From positions 15,166,114-15,230,113 of the forward strand of contig NC_065549.1 of NCBI RefSeq assembly GCF_022605725.1: a stretch of 64,000 bases of DNA, in the 5' to 3' direction. Below are positions 1 through 13,500 of this stretch, one piece after another. The notes beneath the pieces were generated by a model. The model was not told the origin of the DNA. It saw only the letters and a program-made list of their open reading frames with translations, and made no database searches. The translations under genes were made by a program, and so were the position numbers. The first letter of the stretch is position 1. Every line of letters starts with the position of its first letter. The stretch comes from Anthonomus grandis grandis (lineage: Eukaryota; Arthropoda; Insecta; Coleoptera; Curculionidae).

Positions 1-350
1 AGATTTTGGACTTCATTTCTACTCCCATATGCTTATTTTTCCACATTGTATTCTTAAGACATGCTGCTATTCTAGCCGCTTTGTTGGTCTACTAGCGTAC
101 TTCGGTCTCAACGTTAAATTTAGTTTATTGGTGGATTATGTTTTCATCTACAACTAGCTTGCATCTCAACAGGGTTTTCTATTTTGTGATGCATTTTGTT
201 TAAGCTGTAGATATGTCCATATCAGGTAATTTTGACGTTCGGTGAAATACTCGTAATAGTTTTTGCACATCATCTTCACTCTTTATCGTCATCAGCGTAG
301 CATAATATTTTAATTTCTCTATCGCCCATTCTATAGCCTCTCAGCTTTCG
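1..350 (-). pseudogene. Decayed non-LTR retrotransposon reverse transcriptase fragment
   Basis: Read on the minus strand with frame changes, the translation resembles the part of a LINE RT from just before the YADD box onward. Seen are a YADDD-like motif, then a region like LRCKLVVDENIIHQ and a stretch like KQAARIAACLKN, the usual 'variable linker then thumb' order of RTE-like or related elements. Several stops and frameshifts make it dead. It runs off the left edge of the window, so its full extent is unknown. The family level (non-LTR RT) is fairly sure; the clade is not. Confidence 0.5.
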
Positions 351-377
351 TACCTTTTGAAAGCCAAAAAAGTTTGA

Positions 378-1260
378 AGATACATATTGGCTGGCAATAT
401 TGAATCAAGACGTAACTTAAACATTCAAGCACTTGGTGAAACGATCACTGGTACACGACAACAAGTAATCCAATCGATGAAAGAAAAACATCCAAATTAC
501 ACCTAAGGATTCGACAAAGTTATATTTCAACACGATAATAACTAAATTTACACGTGACATTATTGCGAATTAGCGGCTAATGCGAATTAGAGTAAAAACG
601 CTTTGGCATGTATACACAACGGTTTTAAGAAAAGTTTTTAACGTTAACGTTAACCAGCTGTTTTTTATGGCCAACCTAATTAATTTATTGATAAATTACT
701 TAGGTTGAGGAGATTAGAAATATATCTAATAAAAGAATATAATTCTTAAAATTTTGGGAAAACACGATAAGGCACAGAACAACAAAATCAAGGTGAAAGT
801 GTTTTCTTCCTATCTCGGTTTTCAAATTTTTGTTAGTTGGCAGCACTGAAAACTAATGAAGTGAAAGTGAATTTGGGTCTTCTCCCATATACACGTGACC
901 TTAATGCGCATTACAGCGAGATCATCCACATATTTAAAACGTTTTAAAATAATATGAATTAGGAACGCTAAAACGGTTTACGGATGTACACATGCGTTTT
1001 ATCTTCATTCGCATTTCGCTAATGCGCATTAACGGTTGTGTTTAAACATGGTGAATGTTATAAATGGGACAATTCTCTATCCGCCGTTATCTCCAGACTT
1101 AGCTCCTTTTGACTATCACCTTTCCTTATCCGCTCAGTGCAGCATGGAATTTTGGTGAAACTTTGAATTAATGTATGGTTGGCTTCCAAAAACGCTTCTT
1201 TTAGCAAGAAATTTTGTCCTTGGCGGAACGATGGGAACTATGGTCAGTTTCTTTGCTTGC
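378..1260 (+). pseudogene. mariner transposase remnant, split by a MITE
   Basis: The left part reads ALGETITGTRQQ, then MKEKHPNYT, a stop, and FDKVIFQHDN, which is the mariner segment leading to the second catalytic aspartate. The reading resumes after the inserted MITE (547-1049) as ILYPPLSPDLAPFDYHL, the block around the third aspartate, followed by weak matches to the C-terminus. Stops, frameshifts and loss of a dozen or so codons around the insertion show it is dead. The N-terminal helix-turn-helix is not visible. This is a typical mauritiana/cecropia-style mariner fossil. Confidence 0.72.
547..1049. mobile_element. MITE family A, copy 1 (nested in a mariner)
   Basis: Starts TTTACACGTGACATTA and ends near GTTGTGTTTAAACATG, with imperfect inverted termini rich in GCGAATTAGCG-like words. 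It shares several blocks in the same order with 44188-44484: ACTTAGGTTGAGGAGATTA, TTAGTTGGCAGCACTGAAAA, the ATCATCCACATATTTAAAA block, AATTAGGAACGC and CATGCGTTTTATCTT. This copy is about 200 bp longer. It carries no coding capacity. The superfamily is not identified. Confidence 0.7.
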
Positions 1261-2790
1261 AACATTTCTGATGCAATGATGCTAAATGCTTATGCAGAAA
1301 GTGCAAAAAAACACTATATAATATCATACAAATTTATCACTTATTTTGACAGACACAAAACAATACTACTATTACTATATACTAGTAAAAAATCTAAGAT
1401 TTTTTTAAATAAATTATAAGATACTTTTTAATAAGGTCGATATTTAACGTTAAATGAATGTAGATAATGTATTTTAGAGAAAAAGGTAATGAAATGGCAA
1501 CGCCGCTCGATCCCATTGTTGATATCACCAACAAGGAATCACTAGTGACGTCATCAAAAAATATTTACATGATAAATATTTATTAAAAATAGAGTATATG
1601 CTTTTAATCTAAGCTACTGACTATATATACTAAACTACTACTACTAAACAGTAATACAAGTTACTAAACTAATATTACTGTTTATAAACTATTTATGTGT
1701 TTTTAATGCACTTCATTAGAGTAAAGGTCTACCTACCTAATAAAAAACATTTTTATTACAGTAATTAACAAATATCAGTTTTAAATCAGTTATTTTATAT
1801 ATATGATATGTATATATCAGATAATATATACATGGTGCTGACTTCTTCAAAGGGATAGTATTGCTGTATCGGAAACTAATCTACCTAATGTCTTTAATCA
1901 AAATACATAATAACTATAGATAGCTACATAGATATTATGCCATTTTTCAAGACAACAATAGAACATGAAAAAAGTCCTGTTGATAAAACCATGGACAAAA
2001 CTGCAGTTTTCTATTTTTTATAGTCTATTAATAATTAAATATTTTCAAAAAAAATGTTTATATTTAAATATATATTCTTATTTCACTTATACTCGTATTT
2101 CACACACATTCACATTCAAGTTTTTATTTAGGCTTATCTCTAAGATCCCTATTCTACGTTTATAAAGACCGTTCCGCCACGACGCACAGTACAGTTCTAC
2201 GACCTATTTTATATTTTTATAATTGTTATTTTTAGAAAATACCGCCATATGGTTTTGGCTACCTACACAGTGAACAAAATTATGTGATTTCTATGGTAAA
2301 GTCTATATTGTTAAATATGACAAAATATTAACTATTTTTTGGTTCCCCAAAAAAAAGGTGTTTTAGAAAACTCACAATTTACACTTTGCGGCATATTGAA
2401 ACTAATATATTTGAGAATCCTTTAGTGTATAAATATTGTTTTTGTACTATCTCTTTTATCTGTGGTACGATATTTCTGTTATCGATGATTTTGTTTCTCA
2501 ATTATTAAATTTTTTTGGGTTTTAAAAAAATGGCTTCAATTGGCTAAGCTAAAGTTAGGCGTTTTGGTAAGATCAAATGTTACCTAAGTAATGCCAACAA
2601 ATATTGACTGCGACCACTTGCGACCCCGCGAAATAATCGCGTATTACGCTTAGGGTGCATAGGACAGCTGAATTTAACGATTGCGTAGACTAAGAAACCT
2701 TTCTAATCACAGAGATACAAAGAATTGTTACAAAAAATAGGTTTCAAGATACCGGGGTGGTGTATATTTTGAATGTATTTTTAGTTATAC
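1261..2790. other. AT-rich sequence, no recognised feature
   Basis: Short chance ORFs only. The 66-codon ORF at 1965-2165 is low-complexity and shows no family signature. I see no splice-supported exon, hairpin or repeat end here. Confidence 0.5.
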
Positions 2791-3140
2791 AGGATGTCCC
2801 AATATGGTACCGATATCAACTTTAAAATTTTCAATGCGACATCATGTAGTTTTATGCATTTTTGAGTTCTATGCAAAATGTTTAACAAAAAAATCGTCTT
2901 TATTTGATATTGATGTTTGAAAATTGACAATTTCCGGATTTTCAAGCGACATAGGTATCTCGAAAATGGGTTAAATTAGCGCGAAACGTCTTTGAGGCTC
3001 CCATCTTCATTTTCAACTTTCAATCATTTGACATCAATTTCGGTCAATCAATAAAACGGTCATTTCAACAATGTTCGAATCGTTTACGGCTATAAGAAAA
3101 AACAAAGTTGATGATGGTTGACAGGAACCGAAACGTCGAA
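2790..3140. repeat. Possible transposon end or 5' UTR of unknown repeat
   Basis: Begins TATACAGGATGTCCCAATAT, the style of Tc1/mariner-like or MITE termini seen elsewhere in the window (ATACAGGGTGTTAC, ATACAGGGTATTTG). It is followed by non-coding sequence that runs up to the LINE fragment. No partner inverted end was found, so this may be a solo end. Confidence 0.3.
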
Positions 3141-3149
3141 TTGGAATTC

Positions 3150-4267
3150 TGAGAGTACTACCTTATAATAGCTGTTTTTAGCTTTTTGGAGAGCGTCTAT
3201 GTGTCCTTGAATTCTGGAGAGTCATCGGCGGCAGTGTTTTGTGATCTATCCAAGGCATTTGACTGTGTGGATCATGGAATACTGTTATCTAAGCTCGATA
3301 AATATTGTTTTAGAGGCGTAGCGTTGCGATGGTTTGAGTCCTATCTATCAAATCGTACTCAGAAGGTTACAGTGTCTGGGCGTTTGTCTGCTTCTAGATC
3401 CCTAAAATGCGGCGTTCCCCAGGGTTCAGTGATGGGACCACTGTTATTTTTACTGTATGTGGATGACTTGAGTTCATTGAAACTGCAGGGCAAGGTGGTT
3501 CAGTTTGCTGATGATACCACCATACTATGGAGCCATAAAAATTCTGATTATATTAAGACTTGTATCCTTGAAGACCTTCAGATTTTATCAGGGTGGTGTG
3601 CTTCCAATAGGCTCGTGTTTAATGTAAGAAAGACGTCTATTATGGGGTTTAAGTGCGATGTTCAGGGTCTGATGTTTGACGAAAATTCCCTCTTGCAGAA
3701 TAAAGAGTGCTGCAAGTTCCTAGAAATTACCATTGATGGTCGCCTTCGGTTTGAAGATCATATTTTACATTTAGCTGGGAAATTATCTTCTGGATAAATG
3801 ATGTTCCCCTACCTATTCCTACGTCTTCCCTTACCAAAAACTCATTAATTTACATAAGTAAAAAAATTTACAATCATGTTCCTCTGTGTGTTAGACATAT
3901 ATCGGATGTTAAGAAATTTAAAAGAGAATTAAAGTCGCTTTTATTGCCTAAGGCATATTATAACCTGGATGACTTTTTTAATGATAGGTTTTAACCTTGG
4001 ACATGTTGGAAAGTTTTCTTTTTTTCCTTTTTTCTTCTCTAGTTTTGTCAACAACTTTACCTTTATTTAGTAATTGATTGTTTTATTTAGTTATCTTAAA
4101 TTTAAGTATGTTCAAAAAGTTTTGTCTTCTTGTGTTTAATTTTGTTCATTGTTTTGTCAATTCTTGAAATTGTATTTGTGTTTTGTTTTTTTAGCTTGTA
4201 GGATGCTTGTACACAAGATTATTCTTACGTAATATAGCACATTTTCTTTCTTTCTTTCTTTCTTTCT
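3150..4267 (+). mobile_element. 5'-truncated CR1/Jockey-type LINE with (TTTC)n tail
   Basis: An open stretch at 3186-3797 encodes RT palm blocks: AAVFCDLSKAFDCVDH, the GVPQGSVMGPLLFLLYVDDL block and the catalytic FADDT box. It then reaches GWCASNRLVFNVRKT. At about 3790 the frame changes by a deletion, and reading continues to 3994 as the extreme C-terminus (KKIYNHVPLCVRHI, then LLLPKAYYNLDDFFNDRF and a stop). The rest of the C-terminal domain is missing. The copy lacks ORF1 and the endonuclease (5' truncation) and ends in TTTC repeats, typical of target-primed insertion. The RT core is otherwise well kept, so the insertion is fairly young, but the copy is inactive. Confidence 0.85.
4243..4267 (+). 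repeat. (TTTC)n LINE tail
   Basis: Six or so TTTC units directly follow the LINE 3' UTR and mark its 3' end. Confidence 0.85.
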
Positions 4268-5178
4268 AAAGGTAAAAAAACTGCTACACAAAAGCATTTC
4301 TCGTTTTTTATAAACTTTTGACATTCAGTCAGAAAAAAGAAAATACTAAAATGTTAAATATCCTTTCTTTTGCGGATGTATCCAGAAGGTCTAAGAATAT
4401 TTTTAGTTTCTTATTAAAGTAAGCTTTAAAATAAACAAATTTGCCAAATTTAAACTACACATTTGCTATACCTAACGATTTTTAAATCGTTACGGTAAAC
4501 CTAGAATCTTAATCACCCTGTACTCTGTATTACGTCAATGTTTTAATCAAAACTTAAAAAAAAAACATCTTAAACTGTTATCAAATAAAAATAACTAATA
4601 CAAAATAACAAGACCAAAAAGTTATTGCGAATGTCGGCGAATGTTCGGGTTTTCCTATACTTCGATCTACTGTGCGACGCCGACGTGATGTTATGAAAGT
4701 ATCGATGTTTACTTGTGAGAAAATCCCTTTAAAAGCCTAAATCGCTTTAAAAGCCTTTCTTCCTTGCTGCCGCACAAACGCTACAAGTTTTAACCATCGT
4801 AACAGCTCACAAAAACACTCAAATGAGACCTTTTAACTTTTTCAACCAGAAACGAAAGAAAAAACACTGAACCTCACAAAAGCCGTTTGACTTTGATAAG
4901 ATGACTTTTCGCTTATGGTTGCGATGTTGCTATTCTACATTTTGTAGAAGCGTTTGGGAGAATGTAATTTTTTTTTTGTTTAAAAATGTTATAATTACTC
5001 TTAGAATAGGTTATATCTATTTCTACATTTTATTTTGAATCCAAACAAATACAAATAATTTATATTATGTGTTATATATAGCTGAAAAGTACCTCTTTCG
5101 AAAATATGTGTAAACTTGGCAACAGTGAATCGGTAAATATTTTTGTAAACAAAACACCTCCTTGCCCCTGAGCACATG
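4268..5178. other. Non-coding, no recognised feature
   Basis: It contains a small palindrome (TAACGATTT/AAATCGTTA, about 4472-4491) and a somewhat GC-richer stretch at 4620-4960 without a credible ORF. A minus-strand start at 4797 reads MVKTCSVCAAARKKGF and then stops; see the rejected list. Confidence 0.4.
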
Positions 5179-5180
5179 TA

Positions 5181-6476
5181 CCATCGTGCCGAAAAAAACT
5201 GGGACATAAAATTTAGGTAGGGAATTAATTGTCTCCGAGTCTATTATAGTAAATCGCATTCCTTGGGTATGGTACTTATGGCATATTTACGCATTATGAA
5301 TTTTTGAAGTCTTAATAATTACATATTTAAATAATAATATTGATACAAAACATTTTTATTTTTCGATATTTATTTTTATTTGGAACACATTTTATAAATA
5401 AACCAAAACACGTCTAGGCGCACCGTCGTTATCAATTACAGCTTGCAAACGTCGTGGCATACTTAAAATTAAGTTTCTGGTATAATATTTTATATTCTTC
5501 GGTATTTGGTCCCATGCGTCATCTATCTCCAGGCGTAATTCATTCTGATTTCTATGCCTAAAGTTATCTTTATATATATATTTTGCCATTTTATCTCACA
5601 CGTTTTCAATTGGGTTGATACCAGGGCTTTTCGAGGGCAAGAACGAGGGTAAAACTTGAATTCGTCTTTCGTCTAGATAGTTTTGAACTATACGGGCTTT
5701 ATCTATAGGAGCATTATCATGTTGGAAGAAATCTTGTCCATAGACAACACCAACCAATGACATAATTGTTCAGGATATTGCAATATGCGAAGGCATTAAG
5801 CCTTCCCTGCACTATTTGACAAACGCCTAGTCCTCTAAAACTAATCCAGACTCAAACGTTTATACGAACACGTCCACTTTGATTAGTCTTATGTGTATAT
5901 CTTTCATCATATCTGGTATTAGAAGGCGTGTAAACGCGGATTTTGCCATTATTGCATTATCGAAAGGTTTTTTCATCCGAAAATATTACCGTTTCCCATA
6001 TGTTGTTTTGGTGTGCATATTAATGGGCAAATTCTAATCCTTCTCTGTTTGTGTGCTTCAGTCAAAAATATTTTATTTGTTGCACAGCAACTTTTAATAT
6101 CCGAATTTCTTATCCTACTACGAGCTGTATTAGCAGAACCAGGAAAATGTCTTCTTTCGCCTTTATTGCTGTTTCAAACGGATTATTTCTTAGAAAGCCA
6201 ACTAAATCTCTATCTTGAATGTCCTTTAAAATTGTTGGTCGACCAGAACCTGGATTTCTTACAATAGCTCCATATTCTGCAATTTTTGCCCTAGCTAAAG
6301 AAACGGTATTTTTACTAATGCCCAATTCTTCTGCGATTCTTTTTATAGGAACTCCATCCATCAGACGAGTGTATATTATCGCTTTTTATTAACTTTGACA
6401 ACATCAAAATATATTATTCTAATAGACCAATAGATTTAGGAGATTTTGCTGTCCCAGTTTTTTTTCGGCACGATAG
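5181..6476 (-). mobile_element. Complete Tc1-like DNA transposon (dead)
   Basis: Both ends are visible. The left is CCATCGTGCCGAAAAAAACT and the right is the reverse complement, AGTTTTTTTTCGGCACGATAG with one change, flanked by TA at 5179-5180 and 6477-6478. The 1.3-kb length is standard for Tc1. Transposase remains lie inside on the minus strand. Position: just upstream of the first visible hillarin exon, so probably intronic. Confidence 0.85.
5390..6361 (-). pseudogene. Tc1-like DD34E transposase, degraded
   Basis: The N-terminal segment (6361 down) has a helix-turn-helix, PIKRIAEELGISKNTVSLAR, followed by NPGSGRPTIL (the GRPR-like hook) and RDLVGFLRNNPF. Further down are QDFFQHDNAPIDKARIV (second aspartate) and SPGINPIENV (glutamate), then a stop, then the C-terminus DAWDQIPKNIKYYTRNLILS and MPRRLQAVIDNDGAPRR. 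Frameshifts and an in-frame stop at the IENV(W) position kill it. The order and spacing match Tc1 family transposases of about 340 residues. Confidence 0.85.
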
Positions 6477-6478
6477 TA

Positions 6479-7020
6479 CTTGTCAAACAAAGTTGTTGTT
6501 TACTGATTCTCGTCTTTTAATGTTCTAAGGAAGAGGTTATTTCTATCGATGGCCAATACTTCAATTACTATGATCTTCTGTTTTTGTGTGGTAATAAATG
6601 CTTAGGTCAGATTTAAAAATCGAAGCACCTAATCATTAAAATGATTTAATAGTAAGATTGTTCTAATTAAAATGCTAATGATATATTTTATTTGAGGTAG
6701 TTTTATAAAATATACATATTGTATGCCATTTTGGTTGTAATTGCGAGGACCCCGGTTAATATTAAAAATATAGCATATTTAATTATTATATCTTCAAAAT
6801 AAAAGGAGAAAAGAAATGTGATAACCCTGCAGTTTTCACGAAATTGTGCCGTTTTTCATCAATATCAAATTTTTTAGTAATGGTATCAAAGAAAATGTGC
6901 CATTTAAAAAAATTTTATTTCAAATTTGATAATTAGTACAATTTCACTATAAAAGTGATGATAAATATAGTACAAAATATTAATAGATTTTTGTACTAGT
7001 TCAAATTTTTATTAAGAAAG
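6479..7020. other. AT-rich, no recognised feature
   Basis: Between the Tc1 element and the next MITE. A short phase at 6529-6602 (EEVISIDGQYFNYYDLL) is preceded by an AG but has no family match, so I do not call it an exon. Confidence 0.4.
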
Positions 7021-7022
7021 TA

Positions 7023-7466
7023 AGGGAGAGTGGAGAGTTGTTTTGGTCAAAACAACTCAAAAAAAACCTTTTTTTTTCGATTTTAGTACTTTCCAAAAAA
7101 CCTCCTTCATCAAAAACCTCGTTTTTGAAAATTCCATAAATCGTGGGAAATTGTGAAACACGTATATATAATCAATATAATATTTGCGATTTCTATTGTA
7201 TAATAATACAATAGAAATCGCAAAAAATGCAAATGATTCATTATTATCTAGTAGTTATGATAATGACAGAACACAAATACTCGAAAAAAATTTTCGAAGA
7301 AAATGTCAAACACACTGTCTGGAAGATACGTAGAAGCGTGCTATCGAGACGAGCACTACTGCAAAATATGATATAAAATGTTGACAGTAGGGAGAGCTAT
7401 CAAATCCACCGCTCAGTGCCATCTGTAGCTCTGCTTCGCAACTCTCTGTGGTTCAACACTCTCCCC
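7023..7466. mobile_element. TA-flanked MITE with GGGAGAG termini
   Basis: Left end AGGGAGAGTGGAGAGTT, right end (reverse complement) GGGGAGAGTGTTGAACC. TA dinucleotides lie at 7021-7022 and 7467-7468. It is 444 bp with no ORF. The termini resemble those of the pogo-like element at 13636-16635 (GGGGAGAGGTAGGAACA), so it may be a distant non-autonomous relative. It includes a perfect 19-bp hairpin at 7183-7224. It sits 100 bp upstream of a hillarin exon. Confidence 0.6.
7183..7224. repeat. Perfect 19-bp inverted repeat, 4-nt loop
   Basis: Arms TTTGCGATTTCTATTGTAT at 7183-7201 and its exact complement at 7206-7224, with loop AATA. It lies inside the MITE but off-centre. Confidence 0.9.
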
Positions 7467-7566
7467 TACAATTCTATCCATTATCTGAATATTTGCATTT
7501 AAATTGAGACACTTAAAAAAGTTCAAAAACCATTTAACTATTAAAAACACTTTTATTATCTTTCAG

Positions 7567-10500
7567 ATATGAATATGACGATCACTACTTCTTAACAGAC
7601 CCAAAGGAGTTCATTTACGAGTTTTTCCCACTCCAACAAGAGTGGCAACTCCTGAAGAACCCAATCACCCTCCAGGAGTTCGAAGAGTTACCATTTGTCA
7701 GATCCCTATTCTTCAGATACGGACTCTACTTCTCTGACCCTAAAACCAAAGCTGTTATGTTCACTGATTCAACAGGTAACAAATTATGAAGAAACCCATA
7801 TTTGCCAAAATGACAATTTGACTTTAACTTACAGGGGCAGCAACTGTAAAAATCGCTATGCCTTCACACATGCAGGGCACACTAATCTTCCACTACAACC
7901 TCAAATTTTATGATAGTGATGGGGATACCTTTGAAGGAGTATCGCTCAAACGATTCGTAATGCAGGTAAAACTTTATTATTTCTATAAAACAAAATCAAA
8001 AATAAAAACATGCATTTTCTTTGTAGTCCGTGGTTGGTAACACAGTCGCATTCCGAGTACACGCTCCTTGTAGTGGGACATTCTTGTTGGATATTTTCGC
8101 TAACGCGGTCACGCCCAAAGAGTACCTAACAGGAGAACCGATGAAATTCAAGAGTGTCTGTAAGTTTAAAATATGCTGCGAAGACTTGCAAACTGTCATG
8201 GTTCCACTTCCGGATTGTGCCAGTGGTGAATGGGGACCTACCAAGGCTACCAGGTTGTTTGGTTTGGTACCAATCACACACCAGGTAAGTTTATTCTTAA
8301 GGTCTATTTAAAAGTAGAAGAAACCTAGATTTTCTCTTTTTTTTGGGTATGAAATATTATGGAGACGATCGTATTCAATGCTTATTTCATTTTATTATCT
8401 CCAATACTCACAAACTTGTTCTTGATAGTTTTAAATCTAAACTACTGCGGGTTAGATAAAAATCTGGCGAATTTTAAAGCTATATCAGTTTTATCCTTTT
8501 TTCAGTTTTATTGATAATACATAACAGCTATATATAGGTTACATGATGTAAACAAAGATTTTTCTTATATAGGAACTGGACACATACTTCACAAGATACA
8601 TATATAAAGGCAGTAAAATAATAACAGGAAACATAAATATAAGCACCTTGAAAACACGGAAATAAGCAATAATTATTTTATTTTATTGCAAGAAAAGGTA
8701 TTAACATTTTACATTAATGCGCAAGTGAAATTAATGATTGCAAAAAATGAATAATTGTCATAATAAAATCACTTAAATTGATGCAGCTTCAGGTTGCGAG
8801 CGACAAAAAAACCGTAGAAGTCCTGATGGAAACAGCAATAGGAATAGCTGCTTTAATTAAACACAATAAATTTAGCATTTTCCACCAGATATTGTCCTAG
8901 ACTATTTAACTGAGCAAACGTAAAACCTATATTTAAAAAAGGGCAGAAATATATGGTTGGAAATTACCAACCAATAATCAAACTTGTCGAAAGTGTTCAA
9001 AACAGCTTTAAAAATCAACTAGTTAGCTTTATTACGTTTAGATTTCTCAAAGGCACATCTAAAACCAAATTATATTTCCTTCATTCCTGATGAAGAAAAT
9101 ATATCAATCAATCGACATATCCAAATCTTTTTGGATACTGCAGTATTTATAGACTTAGTGAAGGCTTTCCACACTGTGTCATGGAAAGCTAAAAAGTATT
9201 GGAATCCAAAAAAAGAATTAAACTCCGGGGTTCCACAAAGTACAATATTATTATATAATATAAATATCGCTTCAATATTATTCATAATTTACATAAAAGA
9301 CTTAAACTCGATCTAAATGTCAAAATTTGGTCATTTGCACATGGCACTGTTGACCACACATGGGACATAAAGAACGACAATAAAAATTATACACTGATTA
9401 GACACAAACCTATTATCTACTCACACAAAAAAAATAGTATATGTACCATTCTCTAGCTGCATTACCGGCCTCCCAATAAATACCCAAATTACTATTAATC
9501 CTGAATTTAAAAATTGACCACTTATAATTCAAAGTGTTAATTCAACTAATTACCTAGAAGTAGAAATAGACTCTCATCTGAAGTGGGATAAGCACATTCA
9601 ATCGCGAACAAAAAATGTGGGATCTTCATTATACAAATCACAAGAATAGTAAACATTTATACAACAAAAACGCTGTACTTATACTGTCCATTTTATGATA
9701 TGAAATTAACGTCTAATGAAAAAATCAATTTCTACCTTACTAACAAAAAAAATATAAATCAGAAAGAACTTAACATAAAATTAATAAATGAAGAGAAAGC
9801 TCTATATATTATAAAAAATATTGAGACTAATGCGGTAGGAATTGATGGAATTTCTATTAAAGATCTTAGGATATGCCTTCCTTACTGCCTGAAACCTTTA
9901 GTAAATATTATTAATTGTTGTATTTTGGAAAACAGTTTTTCCAAGTGAATAGAAGAACGATATTATTGTCCCCTTGCCTAGAGTGCCATCTCCTTAAGAT
10001 TTTAAAGATATTAGACCTATCAGCATTTTACTAGTGGTTTCAAAAATTTTAGAACGTCATATTTATAATGAAATTTCGGAGTTTGTCTATAAGTTAAAAA
10101 TAATCCCAGACTGTCAATCAGGTTTCCGAAAATCATTTAACACTACAAGTCTTTTGAGCATGATTAATTACATCAGAGCCAAAAATTATATTAAAGAAAT
10201 AACGTGTTTAACCTTGCTGGACTTTAGTAAAGCCTTTGATACCATAAATCATAAATTACTACTAGCTAAATTATAGTACTCTGGGTTTTTAAGAAATACT
10301 ATTACATTTTTTAAATCGTATCTTGAAGATCGCTGTCAATGTGTTCGAGTAAGAAAAGATTCAGATCTAGAATATTCAAATTTTTTGCCATTAACTATAG
10401 GCGTCCCACAGGGTTCTATATTGAGACCACTACTTTTTTTCTATTTATGTGGCTGATATGGAGGACTGCCTACAATATTCTAAATTGCAACAATGCAACA

Positions 10501-13500
10501 GACGGTTAGGTGTATCTATCTGTCTTTTGACATGCCAGGCTTGCTCATAGCGCAATATAAAATTAACTATCATTATTAGGGTGTTGTTTCTAACAAACAA
10601 TAAAAATCAGTTAACTGAAGTTTTGGATACCTTCAAAATAACTATAAGGGGTGAAGCTATACCCATTGTTGTTGAGAAAAAAAGTTTAGGAGTGGTAATT
10701 GACGCAAATTTAACTTTTACAACACATGTTAGTAACAAGATTAGAGCCTCTTATGTCCGATTAAAAAGTCTACATCAGTACAAAAACATGCTACCACCAA
10801 AAATTAAATATTGGCTATGTGATGTGCTTGTTTTATCATTGCTTGATTACGGAAACATTGTGTATGGGTGATTCATTAAGTTTATTTATCTAAAAAAAAT
10901 TCAAAAATTACAAAATAGCTGTATGAGGTATTCACTTTAACATATTTAACATACCATTTAGAAATCACATCACTCCTTATTTAAATCTTTCATATGTATA
11001 ATTTAATATATAAAATTATCAAAACTGGACAACCCGCATTCTAAGACATTTATTTTTCACTCGGGAAGTTTCATATAATACTAGAAACCCTTATCTACTA
11101 ACAATCCCTATGCATAGAACTTCAGCTTTTGAAAAATTGTTTGAATATACAAGTATTTCCATGTGGAATGACCTGCCTAATCACATAAAAAAATGTTCAC
11201 CTAGAAGTATTTTATTAAATGTAAAGAATCATGTTTTAAATGCACAACTTGCTGCAGTTATATGATATTTGGAGGGTTCACCTGTGATAGACCTGCTTAG
11301 CTGATTCCTGTTTTAAGCTTATTTAACGTTAAATTATTAGTATTTTAATATGTAAAATATATCACTTTTAGTCTTGCCTCTTTCCTCTCCTATGGTTCTA
11401 GCTTGCCCTTGCGCTGATTCCTACACTTTACCTATTATCTATAATAGCTCAATCTTTAGAAGCATATTAATTGTTTGTATTTCTAAATGGTAATAAAACT
11501 GTTTTTACTTTGATTTGATATGACATTATTGCTTGGAGCGAAGCATATGATAACATATTAAAACCCTTAGAGATATAAATCAGAAAGAGAAGAAACAAAA
11601 AAATCCTTAAAATCATCTGTAAGTTTCTGATACATTTGGTACAGATGATCTTTTTAAATACATTAAGCTATTACAAATAAGACAACTATAGTATAAAACC
11701 GCACTGATTTACGTTATGAAAAATGAATTAACAACGCTACCCACCAAACAAAATTTTTTGCATAAAATCAAACCGCTCTCCCAAGGATGTTTAAAATAAA
11801 AGGCGAATGTTCATTTATGCATATATATAGGACAAAAAATATTTAATAAACATACCACATACAAAAACTTTAAAAAGAAAATAAACAAAAAATAAAAAAG
11901 AAAACAAATGGAAATAATCTAAAGATTTAAACAAAACAAAAAATTATTATGACATAGGGGATGGTAAAAAAGCAGTTTAATTGTTTAATTTATTTCTCAT
12001 TTTTTACAAAATTATATTGGATTCTTTTCGTATTTGGGATTATACTATTATAAATTAGCTTCCACAACATGAATCAACAAGTTGAAAATCCTTATGTCCA
12101 TTATTTAATCGAGACATCAGCAACGTTTTTCACTTAATGTTTGGGAGAGATAATTAGGGACTTTATAATTGCTCCTTTTTTTACCTCAGTGGTTGAGAGA
12201 AGCATATAGAATTTTTTTTGAAAAATATCAAATGAAAAACATCTAAATATTAGGCGAAAAGATCTTTCCATAAATTTACTTTGATTAATAACCTTATTAT
12301 ACATTAAAAATAAAATAAATCTATAAGAAATTTCATGTATATGGGTGCGGGTTGGAGAAAATTAATCTGACTTGATTTTGACGTCTTGACTAAATATTTA
12401 GTCATACTCAGGATATAAATCTTAAGAACTCTATTGATGAAAATATCAGTCTTCAGCCTATGGTCAAATACAATGCTTAATTTTTTGATTGAAGCTCTTT
12501 TATTGTAATTAAAGATAACAAGGTTTTTGATTCGGTTATTGATTGGGACATGACACATTTCGAGACATTAAGATCATCATCTATATACGCTACTACAAAT
12601 TGAAAAAAATTAATACGTGTTATCCCAAACGTCGGGTTTAACACATTTTATCTACAGCTCTTAACTTCAGTGGACATAATAGTCAATCGTTACAGATGAA
12701 AATGGAGACTGTTTGATCATTTATGTACAAATTGAAAAGTAGTAATCCCATATATAAGCGCACCTGACCTGCAGCTCTTAACTTCAAAAAAATCTTGTAT
12801 GCAACTCTACCAGTAAAATTTGTTGATCCTTTTGGGAGAATGCCTTAGTAAAATCCATATACATATATGACTGGCTAATGTCTTTCTTGGATGCCGAAAT
12901 AACTATGTATTAACATAAACTCACAAGAAAAGAATCATGTTAGAAAGAAAAGGACAATATTTCACCGATTCTTTGAATCATGAATCAACAAAGGTGTTAA
13001 TTTTCATACAATGATCATTTAATTGCCTAATTTTTAATTTCGATAAAACAAATTTAATCATATTACTTCAAAATGTTCTACTGATGACGAGACAGTTAAT
13101 GTAAATAAAGCAGGGTGGTGTACCCTCACATTTTAGCGCAACTGCCAGGCAATTTTCCAATGAAAACTATCACCGGCGATGGATAGGTCGAGGAGGTACT
13201 CTAGCCAGCTAGATCTCCCGATCTTAATCCGTTGACTTTTATTCGCGGGGTCATTTAAAATAAATTGTTTACTTCACACCTGTTGACGATATGAATGATC
13301 TTCGTAGGCAAATTGAAAATAGATTTAATTAGGGAATCACTATGAACATTTGCTTTGCTTTGATGTAGGCAACCAAGCCGCTGTTGTTAACGAAACAGTA
13401 AACAGTTAATTAAAAATTGTATAACTTTTCAATTTAAACTAAATGCGTTCTGATGAATCAAGAAAGGGATTTGGAAAGTTTCTTATTAACTAACTAACTA

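Noticed and set aside
4620..4797. Minus-strand MVKTCSVCAAARKKGF, like a THAP domain start
   Set aside because: Only the first few residues fit. Stops follow at once and no further zinc ligands or P-element sequence are present.
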